A stretch of DNA of 64,000 bases, from contig NZ_MUZU01000001.1 in assembly GCF_002000085.1 (NCBI RefSeq), positions 124,001 to 188,000 of the forward strand, given 5' to 3'. Shown here one piece after another: positions 37,260 through 50,049 of the stretch. A model generated the notes under the pieces. That model did no database searches and was not told the origin of the DNA. It saw only the letters and a program-made list of their open reading frames with translations. Position numbers and translations under genes: made by a program. The DNA is from Pseudocolwellia agarivorans. GTDB lineage: Bacteria; Pseudomonadota; Gammaproteobacteria; Enterobacterales; Alteromonadaceae. Position 1 is the first letter of the stretch. Every line of letters starts with the position of its first letter.

Positions 37260-38744
37260 TTATTTTTTTAATCTATCTTCCCAAAATTTAGCATTTTTAA
37301 TCCCTAGCTTTATTGGATCAAATGTATATTTTTCAACACCTGCCTTTTTTTGTTTCTCATAATCTTTTAATGCTTTAATTGCCGGCTTCGCAATAAAAAA
37401 CATAACGATAATCCCAATAATATTTAACCAGGCCATGAGCCCTACACCTACATCGCCCATACCCCATGCTACATCAGCGGCTTTTATGGTTCCGTAAAAG
37501 GTTGCTGACATAATAAGTACTTTTAACATAAAAGTTAAACCTGGGATTTTTAAGGTGCGTTCAATGTAAACTACATTGTTTTCAGCAATAAAATAATAAG
37601 CCAGTAAGGTCGTAAACGCGAAGAAGAATAAGGCTAAAGCAATAAATGGTTTCCCTATTCCTTTAAACATACTTTCTACCGCAATTTGAGTAAATGCGGG
37701 ACTATTTGCGGCAATATCGCCAGCAATATTTTGCACAATAAAGCTTGATTGACCTTCAAGTTGAACGTTATACGATTGTGTAATAAGGATCATAAAGGCG
37801 GTTGCAGAACAAACAAAAAGCGTATCTACGTAAACAGAAAAAGATTGTACTAAACCTTGTTGTGCCGGATGCTGAACTTCAGCTGCTGCTGCGGCATGAG
37901 GCCCAGTACCTTGCCCTGCTTCATTTGAATAAACACCACGTTTGACACCCCAACCAATAGCAGCCCCCACTCCAGCCATAGGCGAGAAAGCATCGTTAAT
38001 AATGAGCATAAAAACACTAGGTAATCTATCGATATGTAGGGCAATAATAATACAGGCGATAATAATGTAGGCAAAAGCCATAAAAGGAACGACGACTTGG
38101 GTAAAGTTGGCAATACGCTTAATACCACCAAAAATAATAAAACCAAGCAATATGACAATAATCGTTGCCGTCATCAGTTTAGTAAATGCTATATCACCAA
38201 AAAACGTGCTTAACATGTCTCCTTTACCAAAAACCATCACAGCAGCTTCACCAAGACTATTTGACTGCACCGTTGGTAGCAAGGCTCCACAAGCTAAAAT
38301 GGTTGATAAAGCAAATAACCAAGCGTACCATTTTTGCCCTGTTGCTTTTTCAATATAATAAGCCGGACCACCACGATAAACGCCGTTAACTTCTTCTTTG
38401 TAAATTTGAGCATTGGCTGATTCGATATAGGCGGTAGAAGCACCAAAAAAGGCAACAACCCACATCCAAAAAACCGCACCAGGACCACCAAAACCAATGG
38501 CGGCAGCAACCCCTGCAATATTACCTGTTCCTACTCGGCCAGATAATGAAACAGCTAATGCTTGAAACGATGAAATACCTTTTTTCGAACTTTTACCTGT
38601 AACGAGTAAACGCCACATTTCTTTAATTTGTCGAACTTGTACAAAACGTGTAACTATGGAGAAAAAAACACCTGCGCCTAAACATAAATAAATTAACGCG
38701 GGGCTCCAAATAAAACTATTAAGTGTATTCACTAATTCTTGCAC
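37260..38744 (-). CDS. Sodium:alanine/glycine symporter (AGCS family)
   Basis: 494 residues with about eleven transmembrane segments. AGCS signatures are present: FQALAVSLSGRVGTGNIAGVAAAI near residue 60, GGPGAVFWMW, and GVKRGVYSNEAGQGTGPHAAAAA near residue 268. It should import alanine or glycine with sodium at the inner membrane. It is a single gene with its own terminator. Alanine dehydrogenase, Lrp and glycine-cleavage regulators elsewhere in this window act on the same amino acids, but a functional link is inference. Confidence 0.93.
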   Translation of the reverse strand: MQELVNTLNSFIWSPALIYLCLGAGVFFSIVTRFVQVRQIKEMWRLLVTGKSSKKGISSFQALAVSLSGRVGTGNIAGVAAAIGFGGPGAVFWMWVVAFFGASTAYIESANAQIYKEEVNGVYRGGPAYYIEKATGQKWYAWLFALSTILACGALLPTVQSNSLGEAAVMVFGKGDMLSTFFGDIAFTKLMTATIIVILLGFIIFGGIKRIANFTQVVVPFMAFAYIIIACIIIALHIDRLPSVFMLIINDAFSPMAGVGAAIGWGVKRGVYSNEAGQGTGPHAAAAAEVQHPAQQGLVQSFSVYVDTLFVCSATAFMILITQSYNVQLEGQSSFIVQNIAGDIAANSPAFTQIAVESMFKGIGKPFIALALFFFAFTTLLAYYFIAENNVVYIERTLKIPGLTFMLKVLIMSATFYGTIKAADVAWGMGDVGVGLMAWLNIIGIIVMFFIAKPAIKALKDYEKQKKAGVEKYTFDPIKLGIKNAKFWEDRLKK

Positions 38745-38804
38745 TGAGTTCTCCTACTCTTTTATCATTATTATTTTAAGTTAACCGCGTTATGTTTTTA
38801 CAAT

Positions 38805-39929
38805 TTATACATCGCTAATAACGTGATGAATCGCCGTTAAAAAATCACGACCAAATAAACTACTGCGTTCATCAGACCAACCAACGCTGTAATCAGGCAG
38901 TAGTTCATTGTCTTTAAAAGGCATTTCAACAGTATAGGCTAAACATTTAAATTGTTCTCCTACCCAATTTGAACAAACCGTTAAATTAGCTTCGCCAGGC
39001 GCATCTTTGGAATAACCTATATCGTCTTGAAATTCAGGCGTAATGGCCAACAATATTTGCTTAAATTTATCTTCTAGATTTTTCAAGCGTTCATCGTAAG
39101 ACGGAATGCCTTCAGAACCTGAAACAAAATTAAACGGTAGGGCTTCATCTCCATGTATATCTAAATGAAGGTCTACACCTGTTTCTAACATTCTTTCGCG
39201 AACTAAGTACACTTCAGGACAATTTTCTAAAGAAGGGTTTTGCCATTCTCTATTTAAGTTAACGCCTGCAGCATTGGTTCTTAAATGCCCTCTTACGCTT
39301 CCATCAGGATTCATATTAGGCACAAGATAAAATACCGCTTTATTTAACAAAGAGCGAGCAACTCCATCGTCTTCATCAAGCAATCTATCGATAAAACCTT
39401 CCATAAACCACTCAGCCATCGTTTCACCTGGGTGTTGTCTGGCTGTGATCCATACTTTTTTCTTCTCATCACTCGGTTCACCAACAACGAGTAGTGACAT
39501 GTCGCGACCATCTAATGTTTGCCCTAATACATCTAGTTGACAATCAATGTCTAATTGCGCGGTATGAATAAGATCTTGATGACGTTCGTAACTATAAGGA
39601 CAAAAATAAGCAAAATACACGGAATCAAATTCAGGTGTTAACGTGATCGTTAATTGCTCTCCATCATAAGTGGTAGGTACTCTAAACCATTCTTGACGAT
39701 CATAAGACGCAACCGCTTGATAACCTTCCCAACCTTTAACATAGGCTGACTGGCTTGCATTGATGATATGAAGAATATGTTCACAACGATCGGTGTTGTG
39801 TAACTTAAAATGGAACCACTGAAAAAACTCTGACTGATTATCTTTTTTGATTTCTAATTGAATATTTGACGGGTTTGATGCTTGAACAACGTGAATATTT
39901 CCGCTGTCGAAATTTGATGTGATTTGCAT
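38805..39929 (-). CDS. M14 zinc carboxypeptidase of the cytosolic carboxypeptidase (CCP) type
   Basis: 374 residues, no signal peptide. An N-terminal beta-sandwich domain (about 1-120), typical of cytosolic CCP-like peptidases, precedes the catalytic domain. The zinc motif HPGE is near residue 165, PNMNPDGSVRG and NLNREW form the substrate pocket, DIHGDE supplies the third zinc ligand near 258, and the catalytic glutamate is in YTVEMPFK near 336. Eukaryotic relatives remove glutamates from protein tails; bacterial substrates are unknown. It stands between the symporter gene (60 bases) and the thioredoxin-like gene, all leftward. Confidence 0.9.
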   Translation of the reverse strand: MQITSNFDSGNIHVVQASNPSNIQLEIKKDNQSEFFQWFHFKLHNTDRCEHILHIINASQSAYVKGWEGYQAVASYDRQEWFRVPTTYDGEQLTITLTPEFDSVYFAYFCPYSYERHQDLIHTAQLDIDCQLDVLGQTLDGRDMSLLVVGEPSDEKKKVWITARQHPGETMAEWFMEGFIDRLLDEDDGVARSLLNKAVFYLVPNMNPDGSVRGHLRTNAAGVNLNREWQNPSLENCPEVYLVRERMLETGVDLHLDIHGDEALPFNFVSGSEGIPSYDERLKNLEDKFKQILLAITPEFQDDIGYSKDAPGEANLTVCSNWVGEQFKCLAYTVEMPFKDNELLPDYSVGWSDERSSLFGRDFLTAIHHVISDV

Positions 39930-40070
39930 AACATATAAGCTTTTGAAATCTATAAAGCATAAGTGTACACAATCATATCTCAGATCAAAAGACTTAGACT
40001 CTGTTGAAATTAAAAAAGATAACAGCGGCGCTATTGAATGGAGAGTAAGAAAAGTAAAAGTTCAAATAGC

Positions 40071-40556
40071 CTACAAGGTGCGTAGATACATACCTACTTT
40101 TGAAGAATACCCCAGTGATTTTTCTACCACTTTATTTTCCTTATCAATAACGTAGTAACTAGGATAAGCACTAATGCTAAATTGATGTTTAATCGCTTCA
40201 TTTCCTAATGCGATTGGAAATGTTAATTCGTGCTGATTGGCAAAATCTCTGACTTCTTTTACATCAACATAATCTAAAGCAACAGCAATAACATTTATGT
40301 TTTCATTTTCTAAATAAAACTCTTCTAGGTTTTCAATACTTAAATGGCATATTTGACACCAAGGGGCAAAAAAATAAATAACAGTTTCTTTATCATTTGA
40401 AAGTAACTGAATTTTTTCATTCATTAATGTAGTTAACACGCTAGACTCTGGCGATAGCTGTGTTTCAGTAGACAACATAGATGTTGCTCTAAACCACGAA
40501 ATAACATTAAAAATAATAACAAAAATTGCAACTTGTATAGCAAGGCTACGGATCAC
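40071..40556 (-). CDS. Membrane-anchored thioredoxin-like protein (TlpA/ScsD type)
   Basis: 161 residues. A single N-terminal transmembrane helix (residues 5-20) anchors a periplasmic thioredoxin fold with active site PWCQIC (Cys67, Cys70) and the cis-proline region AYPSYYVIDKENK. The CxxC and single anchor resemble TlpA/ScsD-like thiol reductases that act in cytochrome c maturation or protection of envelope thiols; the partner cannot be named. It lies downstream of serS but beyond a terminator. Confidence 0.85.
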   Translation of the reverse strand: MIRSLAIQVAIFVIIFNVISWFRATSMLSTETQLSPESSVLTTLMNEKIQLLSNDKETVIYFFAPWCQICHLSIENLEEFYLENENINVIAVALDYVDVKEVRDFANQHELTFPIALGNEAIKHQFSISAYPSYYVIDKENKVVEKSLGYSSKVGMYLRTL

Positions 40557-40653
40557 GCTAGCACTCCTTTAAAACGATATACCGGATAAGACCCTCGATT
40601 TGGCAATATTATTCTTTAATTTTTTAAATATCTCTTACCCCCCCATTAAAACA

Positions 40654-40682
40654 AAAAATCCGATGATAAACATCGGATTTTT
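40654..40682 (-). terminator. Terminator of serS
   Basis: AAAAATCCGATG pairs with CATCGGATTTTT around ATAAA. It sits just past the serS stop. Confidence 0.9.
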
Positions 40683-40705
40683 AAGGAATTAAAATACAGG
40701 TTAAA

Positions 40706-41992
<1,287 letters not shown>

Positions 41993-42003
41993 TCACGTTT
42001 TCT

Positions 42004-42405
42004 TTATTTGTTAAAAATGGAGACAAGGAACATGCCTAATGCTGCTGCTAATATACATAAGCCAACATTAAGAAAAATATTCATTATCGCTTTAAAATAA
42101 TCACCTTGTTGCAATATTAATAAGGTGTCTAATGAGAATGTTGAAAAAGTGGTAAAAGCACCTAAAAACCCAATACCAATAAGGGTTCTATATACAGTTA
42201 CTTCAATTACACCTTGTTCGATTAACCCGTATAACACTCCCATAACAAGAGAACCCGAAATATTAACCGCCAGCGTTGCAAAAGGGAATCCTTTTCCGCC
42301 CAAATTTAAAATTAATTGATAAACAAAAAATCGTAAACTGGCGCCACAAGCTCCGCCTAATGCCACAAAAATATAAAGGCTTAAATTACTAATACCGCTG
42401 GTCAT
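42004..42405 (-). CDS. crcB: Fluoride exporter CrcB (Fluc)
   Basis: 133 residues with four transmembrane helices, the normal size for a dual-topology Fluc channel. Conserved features are [11 protein letters not shown] in helix 1, the asparagine in LAVNISGS in helix 2, and [13 protein letters not shown] with the Phe/Thr track in helix 3. Dimers export fluoride passively. The start overlaps the rarA end by 17 bases and serS follows after 17 bases; no fluoride riboswitch is seen because the gene lies inside an operon. Confidence 0.94.
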   Translation of the reverse strand: MTSGISNLSLYIFVALGGACGASLRFFVYQLILNLGGKGFPFATLAVNISGSLVMGVLYGLIEQGVIEVTVYRTLIGIGFLGAFTTFSTFSLDTLLILQQGDYFKAIMNIFLNVGLCILAAALGMFLVSIFNK

Positions 42406-43747
42406 TACTATTCCTGTTAAGTGTATTTAAATAGTTAAGTTTTTCTTTGAGTTGTTTTTCTAAACCGCGATCCGTAGGTTCATATAGTTGTGTATCTGCA
42501 ATTTCAGGAGGTAAATAACATTCGCCAGCAGCAAAAGCATTCTCCTCGTTATGAGCATATCGGTATTCCGCGCCGTGTCCCAACTCTTTGGTGATTGAGC
42601 TAGTGGCATTTTTTAGATGAAAAGGTACATCAAGGTCTGAGGTCGCTTTTGCTAGTTCTTTCGCCTTACTAAAAGCCATATATACCGCATTACTCTTGGG
42701 AGCTAACGCCATATAAACCGCAGCTTGCGCAATCGCCCGTTCACCTTCACTTGGGCCAACGCGATGAAAAGTATCCCATGCATTAATGGCCAATTGCATA
42801 GCACGAGGATCCGCATTACCAATATCTTCACTCGCAATAGCAAGCAAGCGTCTTGCTACATATAACGGATCACCTCCACCCGTTAAAATTCTTGCATACC
42901 AATATAAAGCAGCATCGGGATCTGAACCTCGAACAGATTTATGAAAGGCACTAATTAAATCATAAAAAGCATCGCCACCTTTGTCGTACATGGCAATTTT
43001 ATCGCCAGCGACTTTAATAACCGTTTCTATATTAATACGTTTTTGTTGGTTAACAGTTTCAATAACTTCTAAACAATTTTCAAAGAGATTAAGTAAACGT
43101 CTTGCATCGCCACTTGCACTAGCAAAAAGTTGTTTTTTTGCACCTTCGTCAATATTAATTTTTAAACTGCCAACAGCACTATTTTCTTCAAACTGTATAG
43201 CTTTAGTTAATACTACCGCTAAGTTTTCTAAAGAGAGTTTTTTAAGGGTATAAACTCTCGCTCGAGATAAAACCGCTTGGTTTAATTCAAACGCAGGATT
43301 TTCAGTTGTCGCACCAATAAAAATTATAGTGCCATCTTCAATGTGTGGTAGAAAAGCATCTTGCTGACTTTTATTAAAACGATGAACTTCATCAACAAAC
43401 AAGACGGTTCTTTTTTGTTGATGAATAGCACGCTGTTTAGCGCTATCAATAGCTTGACGAATTTCTTTAATACCAGAAGTTACCGCAGACACGCGTTCAA
43501 TTTCAGCATTTGAATGACTTGCTATAATTTCAGCGAGTGTCGTTTTACCTGTGCCAGGTGGGCCCCAAAATATTAGGGAATGACAACGCCCTTGCTCAAT
43601 AGCAAGCCGTAACGGCATTCCCATACCCAATATATGTTCCTGACCAACATAGTCAGCTAGGGTTTTAGGTCGTAATTTAGCAGCAAGAGGAAGAAATTGA
43701 GGATCTTCATCAAAACTTAAATCAAGTGTGCCATTAGCGCTGGTCAT
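42389..43747 (-). CDS. rarA: Replication-associated recombination protein RarA (MgsA)
   Basis: 452 residues (E. coli 447). An AAA+ ATPase of the clamp-loader type: Walker [12 protein letters not shown] near residue 55, Walker [18 protein letters not shown] near 108, sensor [12 protein letters not shown], and a C-terminal tetramerisation domain. RarA acts at stalled replication forks. The start overlaps the end of lolA by 14 bases, and the end overlaps crcB by 17, so translation is coupled through this block. Confidence 0.95.
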   Translation of the reverse strand: MTSANGTLDLSFDEDPQFLPLAAKLRPKTLADYVGQEHILGMGMPLRLAIEQGRCHSLIFWGPPGTGKTTLAEIIASHSNAEIERVSAVTSGIKEIRQAIDSAKQRAIHQQKRTVLFVDEVHRFNKSQQDAFLPHIEDGTIIFIGATTENPAFELNQAVLSRARVYTLKKLSLENLAVVLTKAIQFEENSAVGSLKINIDEGAKKQLFASASGDARRLLNLFENCLEVIETVNQQKRINIETVIKVAGDKIAMYDKGGDAFYDLISAFHKSVRGSDPDAALYWYARILTGGGDPLYVARRLLAIASEDIGNADPRAMQLAINAWDTFHRVGPSEGERAIAQAAVYMALAPKSNAVYMAFSKAKELAKATSDLDVPFHLKNATSSITKELGHGAEYRYAHNEENAFAAGECYLPPEIADTQLYEPTDRGLEKQLKEKLNYLNTLNRNSNDQRY

Positions 43748-44432
43748 CTAAATGAGCGCCCTCAGGAATAGTAAAAGTAAAAAGTGACGGGGCTAAATTA
43801 GGTGATAAATTTACGTTTTTAAGTAAAACTTTGCTTAACTGACCGGTGACATCAAGAAAGGTAAAACCAGATAATTCACTTTTATCATTAAAATTAATTT
43901 CTAATGTTTTAATACGGCTATTCACGTCATTAGCATGTATAACATAGTTATTTTTAGATGTACGACTAACAGAATATTGTTCCCATAAAGATTCATTATT
44001 CGTTGTGATCAATAAAATAGGTGTATTAGCTATTGCACCATCGAGTTTATAAGCAGTTACTTGCTCGATAAATGGGTCAAATAAGAATATAGATTTACCG
44101 TCAGATACAATAAGAGACTCGTCTGGCGAGGTGGTATTCCAATGTACAAGGTTAGGACGTTTAACAGCTAAATCGCCTCCTCCACGCTGTAATACATTGC
44201 CGGCATTATCAATAACCTCTTGTTCAAACAAGGCGCTGAATTGATCAATTTCACCCAACTTATTTATTAATTCACTTTTATATTCTTGTGAAGTATTCGC
44301 AATAATATGACTTAAATTATTGTTTTCTGTAATAGGTGTGTTCATATCAGCAGCTAAGCTTGGCAGTGTTGAAAAACTACCTAAGGAAAAAGTTAACAGG
44401 GCTGTTGATATCATTTTATATTTTTTATTCAT
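43734..44432 (-). CDS. lolA: Periplasmic lipoprotein carrier LolA
   Basis: 232 residues with a signal peptide cut after SLAA (about residue 27). The mature protein has the LolA half-barrel pattern: [33 protein letters not shown], and later TPILLIT. It ferries lipoproteins from LolCDE to LolB at the outer membrane; the window also encodes at least two lipoprotein clients (BamC and the M48 peptidase). It overlaps ftsK by eight bases and rarA by 14, the same gene order as E. coli. Confidence 0.93.
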   Translation of the reverse strand: MNKKYKMISTALLTFSLGSFSTLPSLAADMNTPITENNNLSHIIANTSQEYKSELINKLGEIDQFSALFEQEVIDNAGNVLQRGGGDLAVKRPNLVHWNTTSPDESLIVSDGKSIFLFDPFIEQVTAYKLDGAIANTPILLITTNNESLWEQYSVSRTSKNNYVIHANDVNSRIKTLEINFNDKSELSGFTFLDVTGQLSKVLLKNVNLSPNLAPSLFTFTIPEGAHLDDQR

Positions 44433-46992
44433 CGTTAAAATCCTTAATAGGAGGTGGAGCTAATACTTCTCGAGCACCATTATTACCAGGAGTAGTAACT
44501 ATGCCTTGAGTTTCCATTTGTTCAACTATACGAGCGGCTCGGTTATAGCCAATTCTAAACTTACGTTGCACGCTTGAAATAGACACTCGGCGAGTTTCAG
44601 TTACAAAATTAACAGCTTCATCAAATATGGTATCAAGCTCTTCTTCTTCACTACCTTCTGAAACTTCACCGGGTAATAAAATTTCTTGATCACTACCGCC
44701 TGACAGAATATCTTCAATATAATTAGGCTCTGCTCTTGATTTCCAATCACTAACCACCGCATGCACTTCATGGTCATCAACAAAAGCGCCATGTACTCGG
44801 ATGGGTACAGCTTCACCTGGCGGTAAATAAAACATATCCCCCATTCCCAAGAGTTGATCTGCGCCTTGTTGATCTAAAATGATGCGCGACTCTATTCTAG
44901 ATTGAACTCTTAGCGCCATACGCGTTGGAATATTGGCTTTAATTAACCCCGTAATAACATCAGCAGATGGTCGTTGTGTCGCTAGAATTAAATGAATACC
45001 TGCAGCACGTGCCTTTTGTGCAATACGGGCAATAAGTTCTTCAACTTTTTTACCCACAATCATCATCATGTCAGCAAACTCATCAACAATAATCACAATT
45101 GACGACAATTTTGTTAATAAGGGTGGTGTTTGGCTAAAGGCATCCTTGGGTTCCCATAAAGGATCAATTAACGGTTCACCGGCCTCTATCGCCTTAGCAA
45201 CTTTAGCGTTATAACCTTTAAGATTTCTGACACCAAGCTTTGACATTAACTGATAACGTCGCTCCATTTCTCCTACACACCAACGCAGCGCATTTGCTGC
45301 TTCTTTCATGTCAGTAACTACCTCAGATAATAAATGAGGTATACCGTCGTATACTGATAATTCTACTTGCTTGGGATCTATCATGATCATACGTACATCT
45401 TCAGGCGAAGCTTTATATAAAATACTGACAATCATGGTGTTAACTGCAACAGATTTACCTGAGCCTGTGGTACCTGCAACGAGTAGATGTGGCATTTTGG
45501 CTAGATCAGCAATAACCGGCTCTCCTGATATATCACTACCAATAGCCATCGCCAATTTTGAGCTTGACTCAGAGAATTTTTCACAAGAAATAACGTCGGC
45601 AAAGAATACGGTTTCACGGTGTTTGTTCGGTAATTCGATACCAATCACAGACTTACCTTCGATCACTTCAACAACGCGAACACTTTTTGCTGATAGCGAC
45701 CGAGCTAAATCTTTCGATAAGTTGGTAATTTTGCTGGCTTTAACGCCTGGGGCTAAATTCAATTCAAACCGGGTAATCACCGGTCCAGGGAAAACACCAA
45801 CCACTTCGGCTATAATCCCAAACTCAAGTAACTTTTCTTCGACTAAGCGAGAAACTCGATCGAGTTGTTCTTGATCAATGGGGTGTTTGGCACGGTCTGG
45901 GCGATCTAATAAGTCAAGTCCAGGCATTCCTTTGTACTTGTCTTCTATTTCTGTAGATGGCGATTGAACTGCTGGCTTAGTGGAAACAGGTATTACTATC
46001 TTTTCAACATCTTCAAACGCTGCTGTTATTTCTTCTTCATTAACATGTTCTTGTACGTTAATGGCTAACGGCTCACCCATGATGTCGTTAATATCAACAA
46101 AAGGTTCTAATTCATCATCCAATTGAAAAGGAATATCGTTTTCGCTTGGGTTAATAAGGTTGCTATCGTTATTAGAGGAAAGAGACGAAAAGGCATGTTC
46201 AACATCATTCTGGTTAGATGTGGTTGTTACAGGTTCTTTCTTAGCGGTAATTTTAGCAGCAACATCGGTAAATTTTTGTTTTATACTTGAGGTTGTACTA
46301 ACACTTTCTTCTTCAGTTTTAACCTGTTCAGGCTCTACTTTGGGTTGTTCATCAGTATTAGATGTACCAAAATGTTCTTTCAATAAGTGAGGAAGGTTAA
46401 CGAGATATTGCATACCTCGTATGGTGTACGAGCCAATCATATCGACAAAAGCTAATAGTGAAAATCCCGTTAATAGAACAAAACCGGTTCCACAAAGTAA
46501 CAAGAAGATTAATGTACTACCCACAAATGAGAAATAAGGTAAAAAGGTATTGCTCAGTACATCACCAATAATTCCGCCTGCTGAAAAATAGAATATATCA
46601 TCAAAATTCATACTCGCTATTGAGGTAATACCTACATAAAGCAGAATAAAACCAACAAACTTTAAACCCAAAGTTAAATAATCAAGCTGCATTAATTTAT
46701 GATATTTTTGGAAGATCAACCAACCCGTAATGGCAATAACAAAGGGTAAACTATAAGCGACAACACCAAAAAGGTTTAATAATAAATCAGATAAGTAGGC
46801 ACCTACAGCGCCCCCCATATTGCGAATAGCTGTTTGATAACCTGTTTGTGCCCAGCCAGGATCAGCCGAATCAAATGTAAACAAGATAAGCATCATGTAC
46901 ATAGCGAAAACACATGAAACTAATAATCCAGCTTCAAGTAGGCGTTGAACACCGTTTAATTTAGAAGATTCTTGAGACAATATATCTACCAT
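44425..46992 (-). CDS. ftsK: DNA translocase FtsK
   Basis: 855 residues, shorter than the 1329 of E. coli because the linker is short. About four transmembrane helices lie in residues 20-195, then an acidic linker (about 210-360), then the RecA-like motor with Walker A VAGTTGSGKSVAVN near residue 507 and IVIIVDEFADMMM, and a C-terminal winged helix (gamma domain, RRVSISSVQRKFRIGYNRAARI) that reads KOPS and contacts XerD. It moves chromosome ends through the division septum. It follows lrp by 61 bases. Confidence 0.96.
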   Translation of the reverse strand: MVDILSQESSKLNGVQRLLEAGLLVSCVFAMYMMLILFTFDSADPGWAQTGYQTAIRNMGGAVGAYLSDLLLNLFGVVAYSLPFVIAITGWLIFQKYHKLMQLDYLTLGLKFVGFILLYVGITSIASMNFDDIFYFSAGGIIGDVLSNTFLPYFSFVGSTLIFLLLCGTGFVLLTGFSLLAFVDMIGSYTIRGMQYLVNLPHLLKEHFGTSNTDEQPKVEPEQVKTEEESVSTTSSIKQKFTDVAAKITAKKEPVTTTSNQNDVEHAFSSLSSNNDSNLINPSENDIPFQLDDELEPFVDINDIMGEPLAINVQEHVNEEEITAAFEDVEKIVIPVSTKPAVQSPSTEIEDKYKGMPGLDLLDRPDRAKHPIDQEQLDRVSRLVEEKLLEFGIIAEVVGVFPGPVITRFELNLAPGVKASKITNLSKDLARSLSAKSVRVVEVIEGKSVIGIELPNKHRETVFFADVISCEKFSESSSKLAMAIGSDISGEPVIADLAKMPHLLVAGTTGSGKSVAVNTMIVSILYKASPEDVRMIMIDPKQVELSVYDGIPHLLSEVVTDMKEAANALRWCVGEMERRYQLMSKLGVRNLKGYNAKVAKAIEAGEPLIDPLWEPKDAFSQTPPLLTKLSSIVIIVDEFADMMMIVGKKVEELIARIAQKARAAGIHLILATQRPSADVITGLIKANIPTRMALRVQSRIESRIILDQQGADQLLGMGDMFYLPPGEAVPIRVHGAFVDDHEVHAVVSDWKSRAEPNYIEDILSGGSDQEILLPGEVSEGSEEEELDTIFDEAVNFVTETRRVSISSVQRKFRIGYNRAARIVEQMETQGIVTTPGNNGAREVLAPPPIKDFNDE

Positions 46993-47053
46993 GAAAAATT
47001 GAAGAATTTAATACCTTATAAAATAACAAAATATTGAACTTAATAACATTATT

Positions 47054-47521
47054 TTAGCGTTTAATTGGTAACACATTGTTAGCTTTTACTTCTTCCATAA
47101 CAACATATGTACGACTTTCGCTCACAGACGGTAACCTAAGTAATGTTTCACCCAGTAATTCTCTGTAGGCTGACATATCTTTTACGCGCGTTTTAAGTAA
47201 AAAATCGAAGTTTCCCGAAACTAAGTGGCATTCTTGAATAACATCTAAACTTTGTACCGCTTTAGAAAAGTCATTAAACACATCAGGACTTGTTTTCGTT
47301 AATGTTATTTCAACAAAAACTAATAAGGCAGCATCTAAGTACTGAGGGTTTAGTGTTGCAACATATCCAGTGATAAAATTATCAGCTTCTAATCGCTTAA
47401 CTCTTTCTAAGCAAGGCGTAGGACTTAAACCAACTTGCTTAGATAAATCAATATTAGTTAAACGACCATTTTTTTGCAGTTCATATAATATATTTTTATC
47501 AATACGATCTAACTTTCTCAT
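47054..47521 (-). CDS. lrp: Leucine-responsive regulatory protein Lrp
   Basis: 155 residues from ATG 47521, which has GAGGGG seven bases upstream; a GTG two codons earlier is possible. An N-terminal helix-turn-helix (LDRIDKNILYELQKNGRLTN, LSKQVGLSPTPCLERVKRL) is followed by a RAM effector domain with GNFDFLLKTRVKDM. It is a global regulator of amino-acid genes. It is divergent from ald, a classic Lrp-type target, over 153 bases, and upstream of ftsK as in E. coli. Confidence 0.94.
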   Translation of the reverse strand: MRKLDRIDKNILYELQKNGRLTNIDLSKQVGLSPTPCLERVKRLEADNFITGYVATLNPQYLDAALLVFVEITLTKTSPDVFNDFSKAVQSLDVIQECHLVSGNFDFLLKTRVKDMSAYRELLGETLLRLPSVSESRTYVVMEEVKANNVLPIKR

Positions 47522-47674
47522 CACCACCCCTCAACAATACATTAATCTTAATAAAAGAATTTCTACAGAATAATATCCTAATATTTATAAAATAACGACA
47601 GGTTAATTCAATAAAACACAACTATACTAGCGTTAAATAAAACCCCATTAAAATAACAATTAGAGAAAACAATT

Positions 47675-48796
47675 ATGATTATCGGCGTACCTAAAGAAAT
47701 TAAAAACCACGAATACCGTATTGGTCTTACGCCAGCCGGTGTAAAAGAACTGACAGTAAATGGACATAGTGTTCTTGTAGAAAGTAACGGTGGTGCTGCC
47801 ATCGGTTTTGAAAACGAGCAATATATTATTGCTGGTGCAAAAATAATAGATACTGCAGAAGAAATTTTTGCTACTGCAGATATGATCATTAAAGTAAAAG
47901 AACCTCAACCTAATGAATGTAAAATGCTGCGCCCTGGCCAGGTTTTATTTACTTATTTACATTTAGCTCCTGATCCAAAACAAACAGAATTACTTGTTGC
48001 CTCTGGCGCAACTTGTATTGCTTACGAAACAGTTACAGCTGCTGCTGGTGGTTTACCATTATTAGCACCTATGTCTGAAGTAGCTGGTCGTATGTCTATT
48101 CAAGCTGGTGCTCACGCACTTGAAAAAGCTCAAGGTGGTTTAGGTGCTTTATTAGGTGGTGTACCTGGTGTTGCTCCTGCAAAAGTATTAATCGTTGGTG
48201 GTGGTGTTGTTGGTACTCAAGCAGCTCGTATGGCTGTTGGTATGGGTGCTGATGTTACAATTCTTGACCGTTCACTTCCTCGTTTACGTCAACTTGATGT
48301 TGAATTTGATGGGAGATTAAAAACGGTTTACTCAACAGCTGATGCAATGGATCAATTAATTGTAGATGCTGACTTGGTGATTGGCGCAGTACTAATACCT
48401 GGTGCCGCCGCTCCAAAATTAGTTACCGCGCAACACATCAAAATGATGAAAAAAGGTGCTGTAGTAGTAGATGTTGCAATTGACCAAGGTGGTTGTTTTG
48501 AAACGTCTAAAGCAACAACTCACCAAGATCCAACTTATGTTGTTGACGATGTTGTACATTACTGTGTAGCGAACATGCCTGGTGGCGTAGCACGCACGTC
48601 AACAATGGCATTAACAAATGCTACTATGCCGTTTGCAGTTACTTTAGCGAATAAAGGTGCAAAACAAGCGATGCTTGATGATGTTCATCTTATGAATGGT
48701 TTAAACGTTTTAGGTGGTAAAATCACTTACAAGCCAGTAGCTGATGTATTAGGTTATGACTACGTTGCACCTGAAGACGCAATTGCTACTTTATAA
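47675..48796 (+). CDS. ald: Alanine dehydrogenase
   Basis: 373 residues. The N-terminal domain begins MIIGVPKEIKNHEYRIGLTP with the substrate residues, and MIIKVKEP and FTYLHLAPD are as in the family; the NAD domain has VLIVGGGVVGTQAARMAVGMGA near residue 170. It interconverts alanine and pyruvate plus ammonia with NAD. Divergent placement from lrp suggests control by Lrp or alanine. A terminator follows. Confidence 0.96.
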   Translation: MIIGVPKEIKNHEYRIGLTPAGVKELTVNGHSVLVESNGGAAIGFENEQYIIAGAKIIDTAEEIFATADMIIKVKEPQPNECKMLRPGQVLFTYLHLAPDPKQTELLVASGATCIAYETVTAAAGGLPLLAPMSEVAGRMSIQAGAHALEKAQGGLGALLGGVPGVAPAKVLIVGGGVVGTQAARMAVGMGADVTILDRSLPRLRQLDVEFDGRLKTVYSTADAMDQLIVDADLVIGAVLIPGAAAPKLVTAQHIKMMKKGAVVVDVAIDQGGCFETSKATTHQDPTYVVDDVVHYCVANMPGGVARTSTMALTNATMPFAVTLANKGAKQAMLDDVHLMNGLNVLGGKITYKPVADVLGYDYVAPEDAIATL

Positions 48797-48839
48797 AATT
48801 TTGTCGCTTGATTTATAAAAGGTCGAGCAAATAAAATTC

Positions 48840-48877
48840 AAAGCGCTATTAACATTGAGTTAGTCGCGCTTTTTTTA
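48840..48877 (+). terminator. Terminator of ald
   Basis: AAAGCGC pairs with GCGCTTT, with an inner TAAC/GTTA pair, followed by a T-run. Confidence 0.8.
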
Positions 48878-48986
48878 TGTGTGGTAGATACGTAAAAACG
48901 CCTATCACTCATTATCTTGTAAAAAGATACCTACACTTTATAACTTTTCATGCATTTTTTTTAATAAAAGTTAGTTGCCCTATTGA

Positions 48987-50009
<1,023 letters not shown>

Positions 50010-50049
50010 TTCTTAACATTTCTAAATTTATAACGATAAGTCTATTAAA

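Noticed and set aside
39919-40155. 78-codon rightward open frame between the M14 and thioredoxin-like genes
   Set aside because: It overlaps both real leftward genes at its ends, has no ribosome site, and its translation has no recognisable pattern.
42004-42405. Fluoride riboswitch for crcB
   Set aside because: crcB overlaps the upstream rarA gene, so there is no leader to host the riboswitch, and its conserved pattern was not seen.
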